Assembly: GCF_003858635.1 (NCBI RefSeq)
Contig: NZ_RQJO01000011.1
Span: 501,739-565,738 of the forward strand
From: Larkinella rosea
GTDB lineage: Bacteria; Bacteroidota; Bacteroidia; Cytophagales; Spirosomataceae
DNA length: 64,000 nt
Direction of reading: 5' to 3'
Shown: one piece after another, positions 24,470-33,838 of the stretch
Layout of the letters: every line of letters starts with the position of its first letter
How positions within the stretch are numbered: position 1 is the first letter of the stretch
Position numbers and translations under genes: made by a program
The notes under the pieces: generated by a model
Told to the model about the DNA's origin: nothing
The model's database searches: none
Seen by the model: only the letters and a program-made list of their open reading frames with translations

Positions 24470-27400
24470 ATGGTTTCAAATCTACCTGTCCGCATTTCGT
24501 GGCCTTCCTTTTCAGCTCATTTTACGGAGTATGTATTTAAGCTTGTATTCCTTCTCATTTCGGGAATTCAGCTGGCCCATGCGGGGCCCGCTGACGGCCT
24601 TGGCCGACCCTCACCTTCGCCCCGTAACCTGCGTCAGGCGCCCCCCGTTATTGATGGACAGCGCTACATTGGTCTGACCATTTTTAACTTCGAAACCGAT
24701 CCGCGCATCGACGACGAGCGCATTGAGTTTTCGGCTTCGACCGGTTGTAACGCCGTTGAGATCACCATCAACTGGGATCAGGTCTACACGTCCATCGACA
24801 GCGCACCTAACTGGGGAGTCATCGATTCGCACGTCCAGACCGCCCAGCGACTCGGGCTCAAGGTTGCCCTGCGCGTCTTTGTCGGACGCGAAGCTTCCCG
24901 GCTGGGTGGCTTCTGGAATCTGCACGAAACCATGCAGGCTGCCGACAGTTCCCGCCGGATCACCAACCTGGGGAATATCCAGTTTACTTTTTCCAGCAAA
25001 CCGGTCATCGAACGCGTCAATTCGTTCGTGCTCGAAACCGTAAATCGTTACCGTTATCTTCAGGATCAGGGACAACTGCTGTTTTTTTCCGTGGTTTCTT
25101 CCCCCGCGCTGGAGTCGGAATATTCACCCGTCTACGATCCTTATAATGGCAGTAAATACGTAGTACCTTTCGACTACAGCCGGTACGAACTCGATGCGTT
25201 CCGCCAGTATCTGCAGGCCCGCTTCAGCCTTCCCCAACTTAACCAGCGCTGGGGAACGGACTTCAGTCAGTGGAGCCGCGTGATACCTCCAGCCAACGAT
25301 CCGGCCAATCCTTATGCTTCGACCGCCGGAACCCGGGGGGAAGACTGGTACGTGTTTCGCCATCGCCAGCTCAAGAGCTTTATCGACAAAATCAACAGTA
25401 CCGTCAAAGGGGTTGACCCTTCCATCGTGGTGGTTAACCAGCACGGTTGCGTTTGGGACCGTATTTCGGGGTTACGGGCAACGTTTGCCTTCAAAAATCT
25501 GGGTCAGTCGGCCGACGGCCTTAAATTTAACGACGGACCCGACTACAACCACCGGTTTTCGATGGACATTGTTCGGAGCAACATGAAACCGGGGGCCTTC
25601 CTCATCAACGCTATCGATGGCATGTTCCACATGTCGGTATCGCTCGATAAGTACTATCAGCAAGTGGCCCAGTGTTACGAACATGGTGCCAAAATGATTA
25701 CCCTGGCTAATTTCGGAGGGAAAGACGCCCGGCCCAAACTCACCGATCTGATTGCGATGGTGGTGAATAACGGCCTGTTGAACCAGCCGGTACCGACGGT
25801 GCAAACCGCTATGGTCAATGGTAAGAATGTGGGCTATAAGCTGTCAGAAATCCTTCGTAACTATACGATTGCCCAGGATCGCTGGAGTTCTTTTTATAAC
25901 CAGAATGGCAACAAACCGGTACGCATTGAACTGGATGAAGATTTGCTGCGGAATGAACCCCCGATCATCAATGCCCTGCCCGTGTTGAGTCAGACTTTGG
26001 TTGATCAGTCGGGGACCGTGGGCCAACCCTTCAATTATTCGATCGGGTCTGCCTTTACCGATCCCGATGGATCGATCGTGAGTGTCGACGTAAGTGGTTT
26101 GCCGCTGGGCCTGCAATGGGTCAGCGCTACGGGGGAAGTGACCGGTACCCCCACCCGGCAGGAGTCTTCGCTGGTGACGTTATTAGCTAAGGACAATCTG
26201 GGAGCAACCGTGAGCGGTAGTTTTCGCATTACCGTTACCGACCCCACTACGGCTAACCGCTCGCCAGTGGCCCCTATTCTGGCGGCCCAGATCGGGCAGG
26301 TTGGCGTGGGGATGTCGTATACATTACCACTGTTTACCGATCCTGAAGATCAGCCTTTGGTGCATCAATTGAGAGGAGAGGTGCCGGGCCTGACATTTGC
26401 TTCGGAGACCAATGTAATGAGTGGCACACCAACGACGGCAGGGGTGTATTCGCTGACCTACACGGCGACTGATCCGGCTCAGGCGATTTCTTCGACGCTT
26501 TTTCAGGTAACAATTCGGGAAGCAACACAACCAACGAAACGGACGGGTAATTTTGAAGGCTATCTGGATAAATTCAACTGTGAAGGCGACATCTTTGGGT
26601 GGGTTTGGGACCGCAATTTACCGAACACACCGATGCCGATCGAAGTGCTCGACGGGCCGAGACTGATTGGGACGTTTATGGCTGACGTTAGCCGGCCGGA
26701 TCTGGTGGCGGCCAAAAAGGGCAACGGTGCCCACGGCTATCAGTTTATCATCCCGGCCAGCATTAAAGATGACAAACCGCACGTGATTTCGATGCGGATC
26801 GAGAATTCGGATTATTCGTTGAAGGGTTCCCCGACAACGATTACGTGTCCGTCGAGTACGGCCCAGGTGACCGATCCGGCGAATCAGCCTCCCGTGGCCG
26901 TTCCGATTCCGATTCAGTATGCGTACGTAAATATCCCTTACACCTACACCATTCCGGATTTTCCGCACGAAGAAGGTCAAACGCTGGTGTATGCGCTGAC
27001 GGGGGGCGTGCTGGGGTTGAGTTACAATCAGGCGACGCGGACGTTTAGCGGGACGCCGAGTACGATCGGGACCTACACGGCGAGCCTGATTGTGTCGGAT
27101 GGGATTGGCGGTTATACGCCAACACTGGTGACGATAGTCGTGACGCCAGCTCCGGCAAACCGTCCTCCGGTGGTGAGTCAGTCGATTGCCGACCAATCAG
27201 GTCGGGAAGGGCAGCCTTTTTCGTTTACGATTGGGGCGGGAACCTTCACGGATCCGGATAATAACCTGGCCAGTATTCAGGTGACCGGTTTGCCCGACGG
27301 TTTGTCGTATGCATCGGCTAATAAAGTGATCAGCGGAACGCCCACCAGTGCGGGCGTGTATACGGTGGTGGTGAAAGCGACGGATGCGCTGAGCGCGACG

Positions 27401-30400
27401 GCGGTAACTAGTTTTCGGATCACGGTGGAAGCCCAACCCCGCCCAGCGCCGAATATGCCGCCGGTAGTGGTTCAGGTACCATCGAATCAGACGGCGACGG
27501 TGGGCCAAACGTTCAGTTATCAGCTTCCAGCTAACGGTTTTACGGACCCGGATGGCAGTATTGTGAGTGTTGCCGTGTCCGGATTGCCCGCAGGTTTGAA
27601 CTATACCCCGAATAACCGCATCATTTCCGGAATACCAACTACTCCGCAAACCGCTACGGTGACAGTAACCGCAACGGATAACGAGGGTGAACCGATCTCG
27701 ACGACGTTTCGAGTCGTTGTGAATGCCGCCCCATCTGTCAATCAGGCTCCTGCAGTTGCCCAGCTCATTCCGAACCAAACGGCTACTACCGGGCAGCTTT
27801 TTACCTACACCATCGGCTCGAATGTGTTTACGGATACGGACGGTACCGTTGCGAAAGTAGAAGTCCTGAGCGGTTTGCCGGCCGGATTAGCCTACACGCA
27901 AAGCAGCCAGTTGATCAGCGGAACACCCACGGCACCTTCGACGACGACGGTTACGGTGAAAGCGACCGACAACGACGGCGGCTGGGTGACGACAACCTTT
28001 AAGCTGACCGTAAATCCGGCCCCGGACGTACCGAATGTGGATCCATTTGTAGCGGTGAGCATTCCGAGTCAAACCGCTACTGCCGGTCAACTGTTCACCT
28101 ACACCATTGGCGGGAATGTATTTGGCGACACGGATGGCTCCATTGCGAAAGTGGAAATAACCGGCGGTTTGCCAGCCGGGTTGAACTATACGCAAGCCAC
28201 GCGCGTGATCAGTGGAACACCCACGGCACCTTCGACGACGACGGTTACGGTGAAAGCGACCGACAACGACGGCGGCTGGGTAACGACTACCTTTAAGCTG
28301 ACCGTAAATCCGGCCCCGGATGTACCGAATGTGGATCCATTTGTAGCGGTGAGCATTCCGAGTCAAACCGCTACTGCCGGTCAACTGTTCACCTACACCA
28401 TTGGCGGGAATGTATTTGGTGATACAGATGGCACCATTGCGAAAGTGGAGGTAGTGAGCGGTTTGCCAGCCGGATTGAACTATACGCAAGTGAGCCGGGT
28501 GATCAGTGGAACGCCTACTGCACCTTCGACGACGACGGTTACGGTGAAGGCAACCGACAACGCTGGCGGTTGGGTAACCACTACCTTTAAGCTGACCGTA
28601 AATCCGGCCCCGGTGGTAGAAAATGTTGCCCCAACTGTTGCCCAGACAATTCCGGAACAGACGGCAACGGTGGGTCAACTGTTCACCTATACCATTGGCG
28701 GAAATGTATTTGGCGACACGGATGGCACCATTGTGAAAGTGGAAATAACCGGCGGTTTGCCAAACGGATTGACCTATACGCAAGCCACGCGCGTGATCAG
28801 CGGAACACCCACGGCACCTTCAACGACGACGGTTACGGTGAAGGCAACCGACAACGATGGCGGTTGGGTAACCACTACCTTTAAGTTGACGGTGAATCCG
28901 GCGCCGAATGTCACGCCCGTTGTGGCAGTGACGATTCCGAACCAGACGGCAACGGCGGGCCAATTGTTTACCTACACCATTGGCGGGAATGTATTTAGTG
29001 ACACGGATGGTACGATTGCGAAAGTGGAAATAACCGGCGGTTTGCCCAACGGATTGACCTATACGCAAAGCAGTCGGGTGATCAGCGGAACACCCACCGC
29101 GCCTTCGACAACGACGGTTACGATAAAAGCAACCGACAATGATGGCGCCTGGGTGACGACCACCTTCCGGTTGACGGTCAATCCGGCACCGGTGGAAAAT
29201 AAGGCACCAACAGTGGCCGTGACAATTCCAGATCAGGTCGCTACCGTGGGTGTGGCCTTTACGTATACAATTGGCGCAAATGTGTTTGCCGATGCCGATG
29301 GCACGATTGCGAAAGTGGAAGTGGTGAGCGGTTTACCAACCGGTTTAACCTATACGCAAAGCAGCCGGGTGATCAGTGGAACGCCCACAACAGCTGCGGT
29401 GTCGACGGTTACGGTAAAAGCAACCGACAACCAGGGTGCGACGGCAACGACTACCTTTAAAATAACGGTGAATGCACCACCTGCGGGGGCGAATCAGCCG
29501 CCCATATTGGTAAAAGAAATTCCGACTCAAACGCCAACGATCAGCCTTCCGTACTCCTACACCATTGGGAAGCAGAACTTCTCAGATCCGGATGGCAGCG
29601 TTTCGTCGGTGGAAGTAACCAATTTACCCACCGGGCTCGTCTATAACAAAACAACGGGGGTCATCAGCGGTACTCCGCTATTGATCCAGAACCTGATGGT
29701 CGTGGTGAAAGCCGTCGATAATAAATCGGCGTCGGTGACCACCACCTTTAACATGGCGATCAAGGAAAACATCATTATGAAACTGTATAAAGCAGGGAAG
29801 GGGCCGGAGCCACAGAACTATATGCAGGATCTGAATACCGGAACCGTACTAATGTCGAATACATTGCCGGATATGGTCAACATCTTCTTCGAAGTTGAAT
29901 CGAAAGCTGGAAGTGTCAAGTTTGAATTAACGGGTACTAAAAACCTGACCTTCTCGGAAAATTTTGCGCCCTGGGCGTTGGCAGGTGACAATGGTGGAAT
30001 TCTGTTGTTACCAGGCGACTATGCGCTGCGTGTAAACGCTTATAAAGATCCGAATCTGAAAGGGAACTTGCTCGTTTCGCGACTCATCACATTTAGTGTC
30101 AAGAAAGCCTCAAGTAAGCGGGACAATGCGGAGTTCTCTGTGTCTGATAATGAGCCTGCGGTCTGGGGTGTATATCCGAACCCATTCAGGGATGAAATCA
30201 CGGTGAATCTGCCCCATGAACCCAATACCCAGCTTACGCCCCTGGCCCCGTATCGTTTTGCCATCGTGTCGCCGTCGGGACGGCAGGTGCCGGTTTCGGA
30301 ACAGAACACACGGTTTGAGCCCGGAAAAGCCATCCTGAATGTTCAGCCACTTGGTTTACCAGCGGGCATTTATTTCCTGCAGATTCAACGGGGTGAGGGC

Positions 30401-30433
30401 CGACTACGTACCCTGAAAGTAATCAAAGAGTAA
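24470..30433 (+). CDS. Giant surface protein: GH42-like domain, about 12 Ig-like repeats, T9SS C-terminal signal
   Basis: The 1987-residue protein has a signal peptide (residues 1-38). Residues ~60-490 resemble a GH42-type TIM barrel: NWGVIDSHVQTAQRLGLKVA, LESEYSPVYD (candidate acid Glu in a SEY motif in place of NEY) and YLQARFSLPQLNQRWGTDFS are visible. Residues ~498-1760 hold about twelve putative-Ig (He_PIG, cadherin-like) domains, each with TDPDGSI or DTDGTIAKVEV and a later ISGTPT strand. One 100-residue GWVWD domain (692-792) interrupts them. Ig units 6-11 are about 98 residues apart and nearly identical at DNA level. The last ~95 residues (VWGVYPNPFRDEITVNLP ... AGIYFLQIQ) form a type A T9SS sorting domain, so the protein should be exported and anchored on the cell surface. 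A carbohydrate-related role is likely, but activity is unproven. Confidence 0.85.
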   Translation: MVSNLPVRISWPSFSAHFTEYVFKLVFLLISGIQLAHAGPADGLGRPSPSPRNLRQAPPVIDGQRYIGLTIFNFETDPRIDDERIEFSASTGCNAVEITINWDQVYTSIDSAPNWGVIDSHVQTAQRLGLKVALRVFVGREASRLGGFWNLHETMQAADSSRRITNLGNIQFTFSSKPVIERVNSFVLETVNRYRYLQDQGQLLFFSVVSSPALESEYSPVYDPYNGSKYVVPFDYSRYELDAFRQYLQARFSLPQLNQRWGTDFSQWSRVIPPANDPANPYASTAGTRGEDWYVFRHRQLKSFIDKINSTVKGVDPSIVVVNQHGCVWDRISGLRATFAFKNLGQSADGLKFNDGPDYNHRFSMDIVRSNMKPGAFLINAIDGMFHMSVSLDKYYQQVAQCYEHGAKMITLANFGGKDARPKLTDLIAMVVNNGLLNQPVPTVQTAMVNGKNVGYKLSEILRNYTIAQDRWSSFYNQNGNKPVRIELDEDLLRNEPPIINALPVLSQTLVDQSGTVGQPFNYSIGSAFTDPDGSIVSVDVSGLPLGLQWVSATGEVTGTPTRQESSLVTLLAKDNLGATVSGSFRITVTDPTTANRSPVAPILAAQIGQVGVGMSYTLPLFTDPEDQPLVHQLRGEVPGLTFASETNVMSGTPTTAGVYSLTYTATDPAQAISSTLFQVTIREATQPTKRTGNFEGYLDKFNCEGDIFGWVWDRNLPNTPMPIEVLDGPRLIGTFMADVSRPDLVAAKKGNGAHGYQFIIPASIKDDKPHVISMRIENSDYSLKGSPTTITCPSSTAQVTDPANQPPVAVPIPIQYAYVNIPYTYTIPDFPHEEGQTLVYALTGGVLGLSYNQATRTFSGTPSTIGTYTASLIVSDGIGGYTPTLVTIVVTPAPANRPPVVSQSIADQSGREGQPFSFTIGAGTFTDPDNNLASIQVTGLPDGLSYASANKVISGTPTSAGVYTVVVKATDALSATAVTSFRITVEAQPRPAPNMPPVVVQVPSNQTATVGQTFSYQLPANGFTDPDGSIVSVAVSGLPAGLNYTPNNRIISGIPTTPQTATVTVTATDNEGEPISTTFRVVVNAAPSVNQAPAVAQLIPNQTATTGQLFTYTIGSNVFTDTDGTVAKVEVLSGLPAGLAYTQSSQLISGTPTAPSTTTVTVKATDNDGGWVTTTFKLTVNPAPDVPNVDPFVAVSIPSQTATAGQLFTYTIGGNVFGDTDGSIAKVEITGGLPAGLNYTQATRVISGTPTAPSTTTVTVKATDNDGGWVTTTFKLTVNPAPDVPNVDPFVAVSIPSQTATAGQLFTYTIGGNVFGDTDGTIAKVEVVSGLPAGLNYTQVSRVISGTPTAPSTTTVTVKATDNAGGWVTTTFKLTVNPAPVVENVAPTVAQTIPEQTATVGQLFTYTIGGNVFGDTDGTIVKVEITGGLPNGLTYTQATRVISGTPTAPSTTTVTVKATDNDGGWVTTTFKLTVNPAPNVTPVVAVTIPNQTATAGQLFTYTIGGNVFSDTDGTIAKVEITGGLPNGLTYTQSSRVISGTPTAPSTTTVTIKATDNDGAWVTTTFRLTVNPAPVENKAPTVAVTIPDQVATVGVAFTYTIGANVFADADGTIAKVEVVSGLPTGLTYTQSSRVISGTPTTAAVSTVTVKATDNQGATATTTFKITVNAPPAGANQPPILVKEIPTQTPTISLPYSYTIGKQNFSDPDGSVSSVEVTNLPTGLVYNKTTGVISGTPLLIQNLMVVVKAVDNKSASVTTTFNMAIKENIIMKLYKAGKGPEPQNYMQDLNTGTVLMSNTLPDMVNIFFEVESKAGSVKFELTGTKNLTFSENFAPWALAGDNGGILLLPGDYALRVNAYKDPNLKGNLLVSRLITFSVKKASSKRDNAEFSVSDNEPAVWGVYPNPFRDEITVNLPHEPNTQLTPLAPYRFAIVSPSGRQVPVSEQNTRFEPGKAILNVQPLGLPAGIYFLQIQRGEGRLRTLKVIKE
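27740..29480 (+). repeat. Tandem Ig-domain DNA repeats of about 294 bp
   Basis: Six consecutive units of 291-294 bp encode Ig domains 6-11. Units are nearly identical in long blocks. For example, GTACCGAATGTGGATCC occurs at 28028 and again at 28322, exactly 294 bp apart, embedded in well over 100 bp of near-identical sequence. This indicates recent unequal recombination or slippage. Confidence 0.85.
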
Positions 30434-30470
30434 TCGTATTACTGATCAATTCAATAACCTGGACTAACTG

Positions 30471-30506
30471 AATAGCCTGTTCCCTTTGGGGGCAGGCTAT
30501 TTTAAT
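30471..30506 (+). terminator. Terminator of the giant surface protein gene
   Basis: AATAGCCTG (30471-30479) pairs with CAGGCTATT (30493-30501), followed by TTAATTT. It lies 38 bp after the stop codon. Confidence 0.7.
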
Positions 30507-30721
30507 TTAAACGCATTGGAAGGGGCCGGAGCAGCGGCTGAATTACCCAATAAAGAATAACTAATTTTAGTAACAAACGTGTCTGATAAAAATGAGAAAA
30601 TTTATTTGAGAATTTTTATCAATAGGCTTTTTTAGCCAAATGAGCGCCTTTTTTTGAGATTAAGTTTGCTACCGAATAATAACATTGATAAGTATTATTA
30701 CTTAATTCATTTGTTGTCCTC

Positions 30722-30729
30722 TATATTTG
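30722..30729 (+). promoter_or_regulatory. Possible Bacteroidota -7 promoter element
   Basis: TATATTTG matches the sigma-ABfr-type -7 consensus TAnnTTTG and lies 27 bp before ATG 30757. No TTTG -33 element is seen at the usual distance, so the call is tentative. Confidence 0.3.
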
Positions 30730-30756
30730 AACTGTCTTACCAATAACAGTAACATA

Positions 30757-30990
30757 ATGTATACTAACAGGAATAAATCGAACGGAATGGTATCCAGTCA
30801 GGCACATACTCATTTGCCATCCAGTTGGTTTACAAACCTACCGCAGGCGATTGGTTGCGCCAACCGGTTTTTTATGGAAGGGCATAATGTCCAGATTATT
30901 GCCAGAGACAAAAATTCATATTTAGTCGTTTCTCCCGAAACGGCCCGCCAGATGTTTACCAAAGGATTTAAGCTGATCTACGGCAACTGA
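30757..30990 (+). CDS. Small hypothetical protein, 77 residues
   Basis: I use the ATG at 30757 (MYTNRNKSNGMVSSQAHTH) instead of the TTG at 30727. The C-terminal half has a compact alpha-beta look (AIGCANRFFMEGHNVQIIARDKNSYLVVSPETARQMFTKGF...), with no signal peptide or TM. No family is recognised. It lies between two terminators and stands alone, with a possible promoter box 27 bp upstream, so it appears to be an independently expressed small gene. Confidence 0.5.
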   Translation: MYTNRNKSNGMVSSQAHTHLPSSWFTNLPQAIGCANRFFMEGHNVQIIARDKNSYLVVSPETARQMFTKGFKLIYGN

Positions 30991-31035
30991 GTCATAAATA
31001 GGTACCTTAAATAGTGAGAATATCAGGTTATAAAA

Positions 31036-31066
31036 GAAAAAACCAGTCAATTGACTGGTTTTTTTC
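31036..31066. terminator. Bidirectional terminator between convergent genes
   Basis: The sequence is a perfect palindrome: an A-tract, CCAGTCAATTGACTGG at 31043-31058, and a T-tract. It lies between the small gene ending at 30990 and the heparinase-like gene ending at 31136, and would terminate transcription from both sides. Confidence 0.85.
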
Positions 31067-31135
31067 TAAATACTCTATCCATGTTACTATCTTCAATTTC
31101 TGCCCGATAGGAGTACGGTTTTTAACCTGAACAGC

Positions 31136-33094
31136 TCAGGATTGTACCACAATCTGATGCTGCAATTCGACCCGCCTTTCGCTCCCGAGTGTCAGATACG
31201 CCCTGAAAACGCAGGTGGCCTGTTTCTGATATAGTTCCGGCGAATACCAGCCCAGCAGATTGGGCTGCATCTGCCCATTTACAACTTCTACCTGGAGGGC
31301 CGGATCAATGTGCAGCGTCACCAGCCGCTTGGTGTGCGGGTGTGACAGCACAAAATGATTTTTGCCCTTTGCCCGAAACCGCACGGTCGGGTGAACGTGA
31401 AAAAGAACTTCAACAACGTGACTGCCCGCTCGTCGGTTCTCAATCTGGTCCTCGATGAGCAGCCGTTTTTTTAACTTGTCGAACTCAATCCGGCGCTGAT
31501 GCAAACAGCCGAACCAGTCATACCCGTTGTGAGTGGCAATGATTTCGTCGCAATTATCGCTGGTTTCGGCTTTCAGCACACTAACCGCATACGGGTGTAA
31601 CCACCGTAACTGATCGTCCTGAAACGCCTGATTCTGGTAATCGATACAAACCGTATTGTGGGCTCGGGTGCTGACAAAATACCGGCGCCAGTCCGAATTG
31701 CCCCGCTGGACATACGTCCCCGAATCCACAAAAAAAGGCTGGCCATCGACCTGCATCGTAAACGACAGTGCATCGGCGTGACCGTGGGCCGCTGCCACCG
31801 GGAAACCCAGCGGAGCCGCATTGAAGTGAATGTAAATTTCGCTCCGGTCGGCTTCCTGTTTCCGCAGAATATAATGACCTTCTGAGCGGTAAAACTGGCT
31901 GTTTAAGGCCGTTTCCTGCCCCGAAATGGCATTGAACTTGCGCAACCCTTCATCGCCGAAGAGCAGGCGGTTTTTGAGGTCAAATCCGTTGGACCGCTGC
32001 TTGGAAGCCGGATCACTGAACAGGACGGCCGCCGAGGTAAGCAGCGACCGAAAGTTACTGAACGACGTTGGGTCGTCAACACCCCATAAGCGCCCGCCCC
32101 CTTCGTCGCCGTAATTGGGAACATTCCCGTGTTCGTCCAGCAAATGAAAGATATACGAGAAGATATTTTCCAACTGATTGGCGTACAGCGCCGAAAACGG
32201 ATTGTTCGTTCGTAAACCGGTAATGTACGTCAACAGAAACAGATCGGCCGTGAACTGAATGTAGTCGGCGGCTTCTTCGCGGTTGACCCCGTTGGGGCTG
32301 TGCTGGCGCTGCATTTCCTGCTCAAGACCGGTTTTGGCAAAGGCATTCCAGGTAGCCGATTCCGGAAAATTCCAGAACGCACTGGCCAGAAACAGCCCGG
32401 CATAGCTGGCAATGAGCTGGTGGTTGGCTGCCGACGGATAAGGCAAATTCGTTCGACTATAAACGCAATGCTGGTAAATAATCGGGAGCCAGGTCGATTC
32501 GGCAAAACGTTGAAAAACCGGATCGGTCTTCGCCAGCGCGGTCGCATCCAGAATATTCCAGCAGACAAACCAGTTAATCAGTCGAACGTTCACTTCCAGG
32601 TTGTTATACCAGTTGATACCGAGCAAATACGGATTTGCTTTTCCCCAGGACGAAATAATGGCGACCAGCCGACTCAGTTCGCGCGGATCGGGCGTGAGTC
32701 GGTAACGCAGCGCCAGGGCCGGTAGAAAAGGAAACCGGTTGACTTCCCAGACATATTTTTCGTTGCCATACGCCGGATTCCGGAGGTTGATATCCCTGGC
32801 GTAAGTCAGCGGAAAACGTTTATTGGTACCGATGTCGAGATGCCAGTCAATCGGATAATTGTAATCGAGTGAGTGTTCAAAAATTTTGTGTTCGTGGAAA
32901 AACGTTACCGCCGGAAAACGCTCCGGTTGAATGAATAGAATGCTGTCCGGCCACGTTGGAAGCTGAACGGAGGCTTTCCAGCCAACCTGTTGTTTGTCCG
33001 CCTGTTTCTGGAAATACTGCCGTAGCCGGAAGATAACTTCCGCCGTCGATAAGGATCGTAGCCGGTAGTAAAACCAGTGGTACTGATTCAGCAT
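31136..33094 (-). CDS. Heparinase II/III family protein (alginate-lyase-like)
   Basis: The ATG at 33094 (MLNQYHWFYYRLRSLSTAEV) gives 652 residues. The N-terminal (alpha/alpha)-toroid region (residues ~60-370) includes WEVNRFPFLPALALRYRLTP and INWYNNLEVNVRLINW. The C-terminal heparinase II/III beta-sandwich (from ~385) has the conserved AAHGHADALSFTMQVDGQPFFVDSGTYV, with the catalytic-region histidine. No signal peptide is seen. Proteins of this type often sit in capsule or exopolysaccharide loci and may cleave or trim uronic-acid polymers by beta-elimination. A sugar transferase and a LytTR regulator lie upstream on the same strand, supporting a polysaccharide role. Confidence 0.9.
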   Translation of the reverse strand: MLNQYHWFYYRLRSLSTAEVIFRLRQYFQKQADKQQVGWKASVQLPTWPDSILFIQPERFPAVTFFHEHKIFEHSLDYNYPIDWHLDIGTNKRFPLTYARDINLRNPAYGNEKYVWEVNRFPFLPALALRYRLTPDPRELSRLVAIISSWGKANPYLLGINWYNNLEVNVRLINWFVCWNILDATALAKTDPVFQRFAESTWLPIIYQHCVYSRTNLPYPSAANHQLIASYAGLFLASAFWNFPESATWNAFAKTGLEQEMQRQHSPNGVNREEAADYIQFTADLFLLTYITGLRTNNPFSALYANQLENIFSYIFHLLDEHGNVPNYGDEGGGRLWGVDDPTSFSNFRSLLTSAAVLFSDPASKQRSNGFDLKNRLLFGDEGLRKFNAISGQETALNSQFYRSEGHYILRKQEADRSEIYIHFNAAPLGFPVAAAHGHADALSFTMQVDGQPFFVDSGTYVQRGNSDWRRYFVSTRAHNTVCIDYQNQAFQDDQLRWLHPYAVSVLKAETSDNCDEIIATHNGYDWFGCLHQRRIEFDKLKKRLLIEDQIENRRAGSHVVEVLFHVHPTVRFRAKGKNHFVLSHPHTKRLVTLHIDPALQVEVVNGQMQPNLLGWYSPELYQKQATCVFRAYLTLGSERRVELQHQIVVQS

Positions 33095-33481
33095 ATTTGC
33101 ATTGCACGTTGAATAATAAACAGACAATTAGAAGGAATTTGTCAACCTGTTTTCGCATGCTTCCATTCGTTGGATACCCCCGAAATCCCACGGAAAATGA
33201 CATCAGGCAACCGGATAGTGGGACAAGTACGGATGGGCAAAAACCGGGTCAGTCAAGCGAACATTCGTTCTGCGGCAGCGTTCGACAGGCACAGCGGTTT
33301 TGAAAGGCAATCTGCAACGGGCCTGGTGATCGTTTCTGGAAGAACGGGTTCGCCAGCGAAACGACGAGTCACCAGGCCGTGCATGTTTTTCATTGTTAAC
33401 GTTGAGTAAATTAAATAGGGATACTTTGACTGTTAATTAAAAGGGCTTGCTATAACATTCAAAAAGAATCAACATCGATAT
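33095..33481. other. Intergenic region between LytTR gene and heparinase-like gene
   Basis: This 387-bp region contains an imperfect 71-nt hairpin at 33313-33383 and otherwise no recognisable feature. Short plus-strand frames (33097-33303, 33170-33409) lack a start context or similarity and are not called. The promoter of the heparinase-like gene should lie here. Confidence 0.45.
33313..33383. repeat. Long imperfect hairpin
   Basis: The outer stem TGC-ACGG-CCTGGTGA pairs with TCACCAGG-CCGT-GCA with two single-base bulges. It is followed inward by TCGTTT/AAACGA, CTGG/CCAG and GAAC/GTTC. The plus-side flank is TGTTTTT. It could be a structured RNA, a palindromic repeat element or a weak plus-strand terminator. 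Confidence 0.5.
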
Positions 33482-33838
33482 TTACGAGAACACCAAACTG
33501 AAATATTTGGCCAGGGTAACGATTGATTTTACCCTCCGGCGGCTGACCGGTAATCTAGTTTCGTCTGATAATTCGATCCAGCTATTGTGCATATCATGCA
33601 AATCCATTTGAATGATATGTTCCGGATTTACCAGGTGTGAGCGCGAAATTCGCCAGAAAGAAGGGTGGTATTCCTGCTGCTCCTTCAAGGTATAACTGGA
33701 CACGAAACCGTTCTGTTTGTTAAGAAAAATACGACTATAATTGCTCCAGCCTTCAAAAAAGAGGATTTGCTTCGAAGGGATGGTGATCGCTCTTCCTCTG
33801 CGGTCTCTGACTTTAATGCTGGTACGGGCTGTATTCAT
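33482..33838 (-). CDS. Stand-alone LytTR DNA-binding protein
   Basis: The ATG at 33838 (MNTARTSIKVRDRRGRAITI) gives 118 residues that consist only of a LytTR domain: IPSKQILFFEGWSNYSRIFL, HPSFWRISRSHLVNPEHIIQ and ETRLPVSRRRVKSIVTLAKY. There is no receiver domain, so its activity is not controlled by direct phosphorylation. It lies between the sugar transferase and the heparinase-like gene on the same strand and may regulate exopolysaccharide genes. Confidence 0.9.
   Translation of the reverse strand: MNTARTSIKVRDRRGRAITIPSKQILFFEGWSNYSRIFLNKQNGFVSSYTLKEQQEYHPSFWRISRSHLVNPEHIIQMDLHDMHNSWIELSDETRLPVSRRRVKSIVTLAKYFSLVFS

Larger units (their letters stand above)
30434..30756. other. Intergenic region before the 77-residue gene
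   Basis: Besides the terminator at 30471-30506 it contains a weak AT-rich inverted repeat GATAAAAAT/ATTTTTATC (30585-30620) and the TATATTTG box at 30722-30729. I see no gene in it. Confidence 0.4.

Noticed and set aside
27887-28783. Minus-strand repetitive reading frame with GYFHFRNGAIR-type repeats
   Set aside because: It is the antisense image of the Ig-domain DNA repeats; the repeats come from the plus-strand gene.
27740-29480. Regularly spaced repeats resembling a CRISPR or satellite array
   Set aside because: The period is about 294 bp, the repeats encode Ig domains in frame, and there are no short spacers or cas genes.
32877-33203. Minus-strand 108-residue frame with a hydrophobic stretch
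   Set aside because: It overlaps the N-terminal coding part of the heparinase-like gene in another frame and lacks a start context.
33313-33383. Integron attC-like site
   Set aside because: The imperfect hairpin is suggestive, but no RYYYAAC/GTTRRRY core sites flank it and no integrase or cassettes are present.
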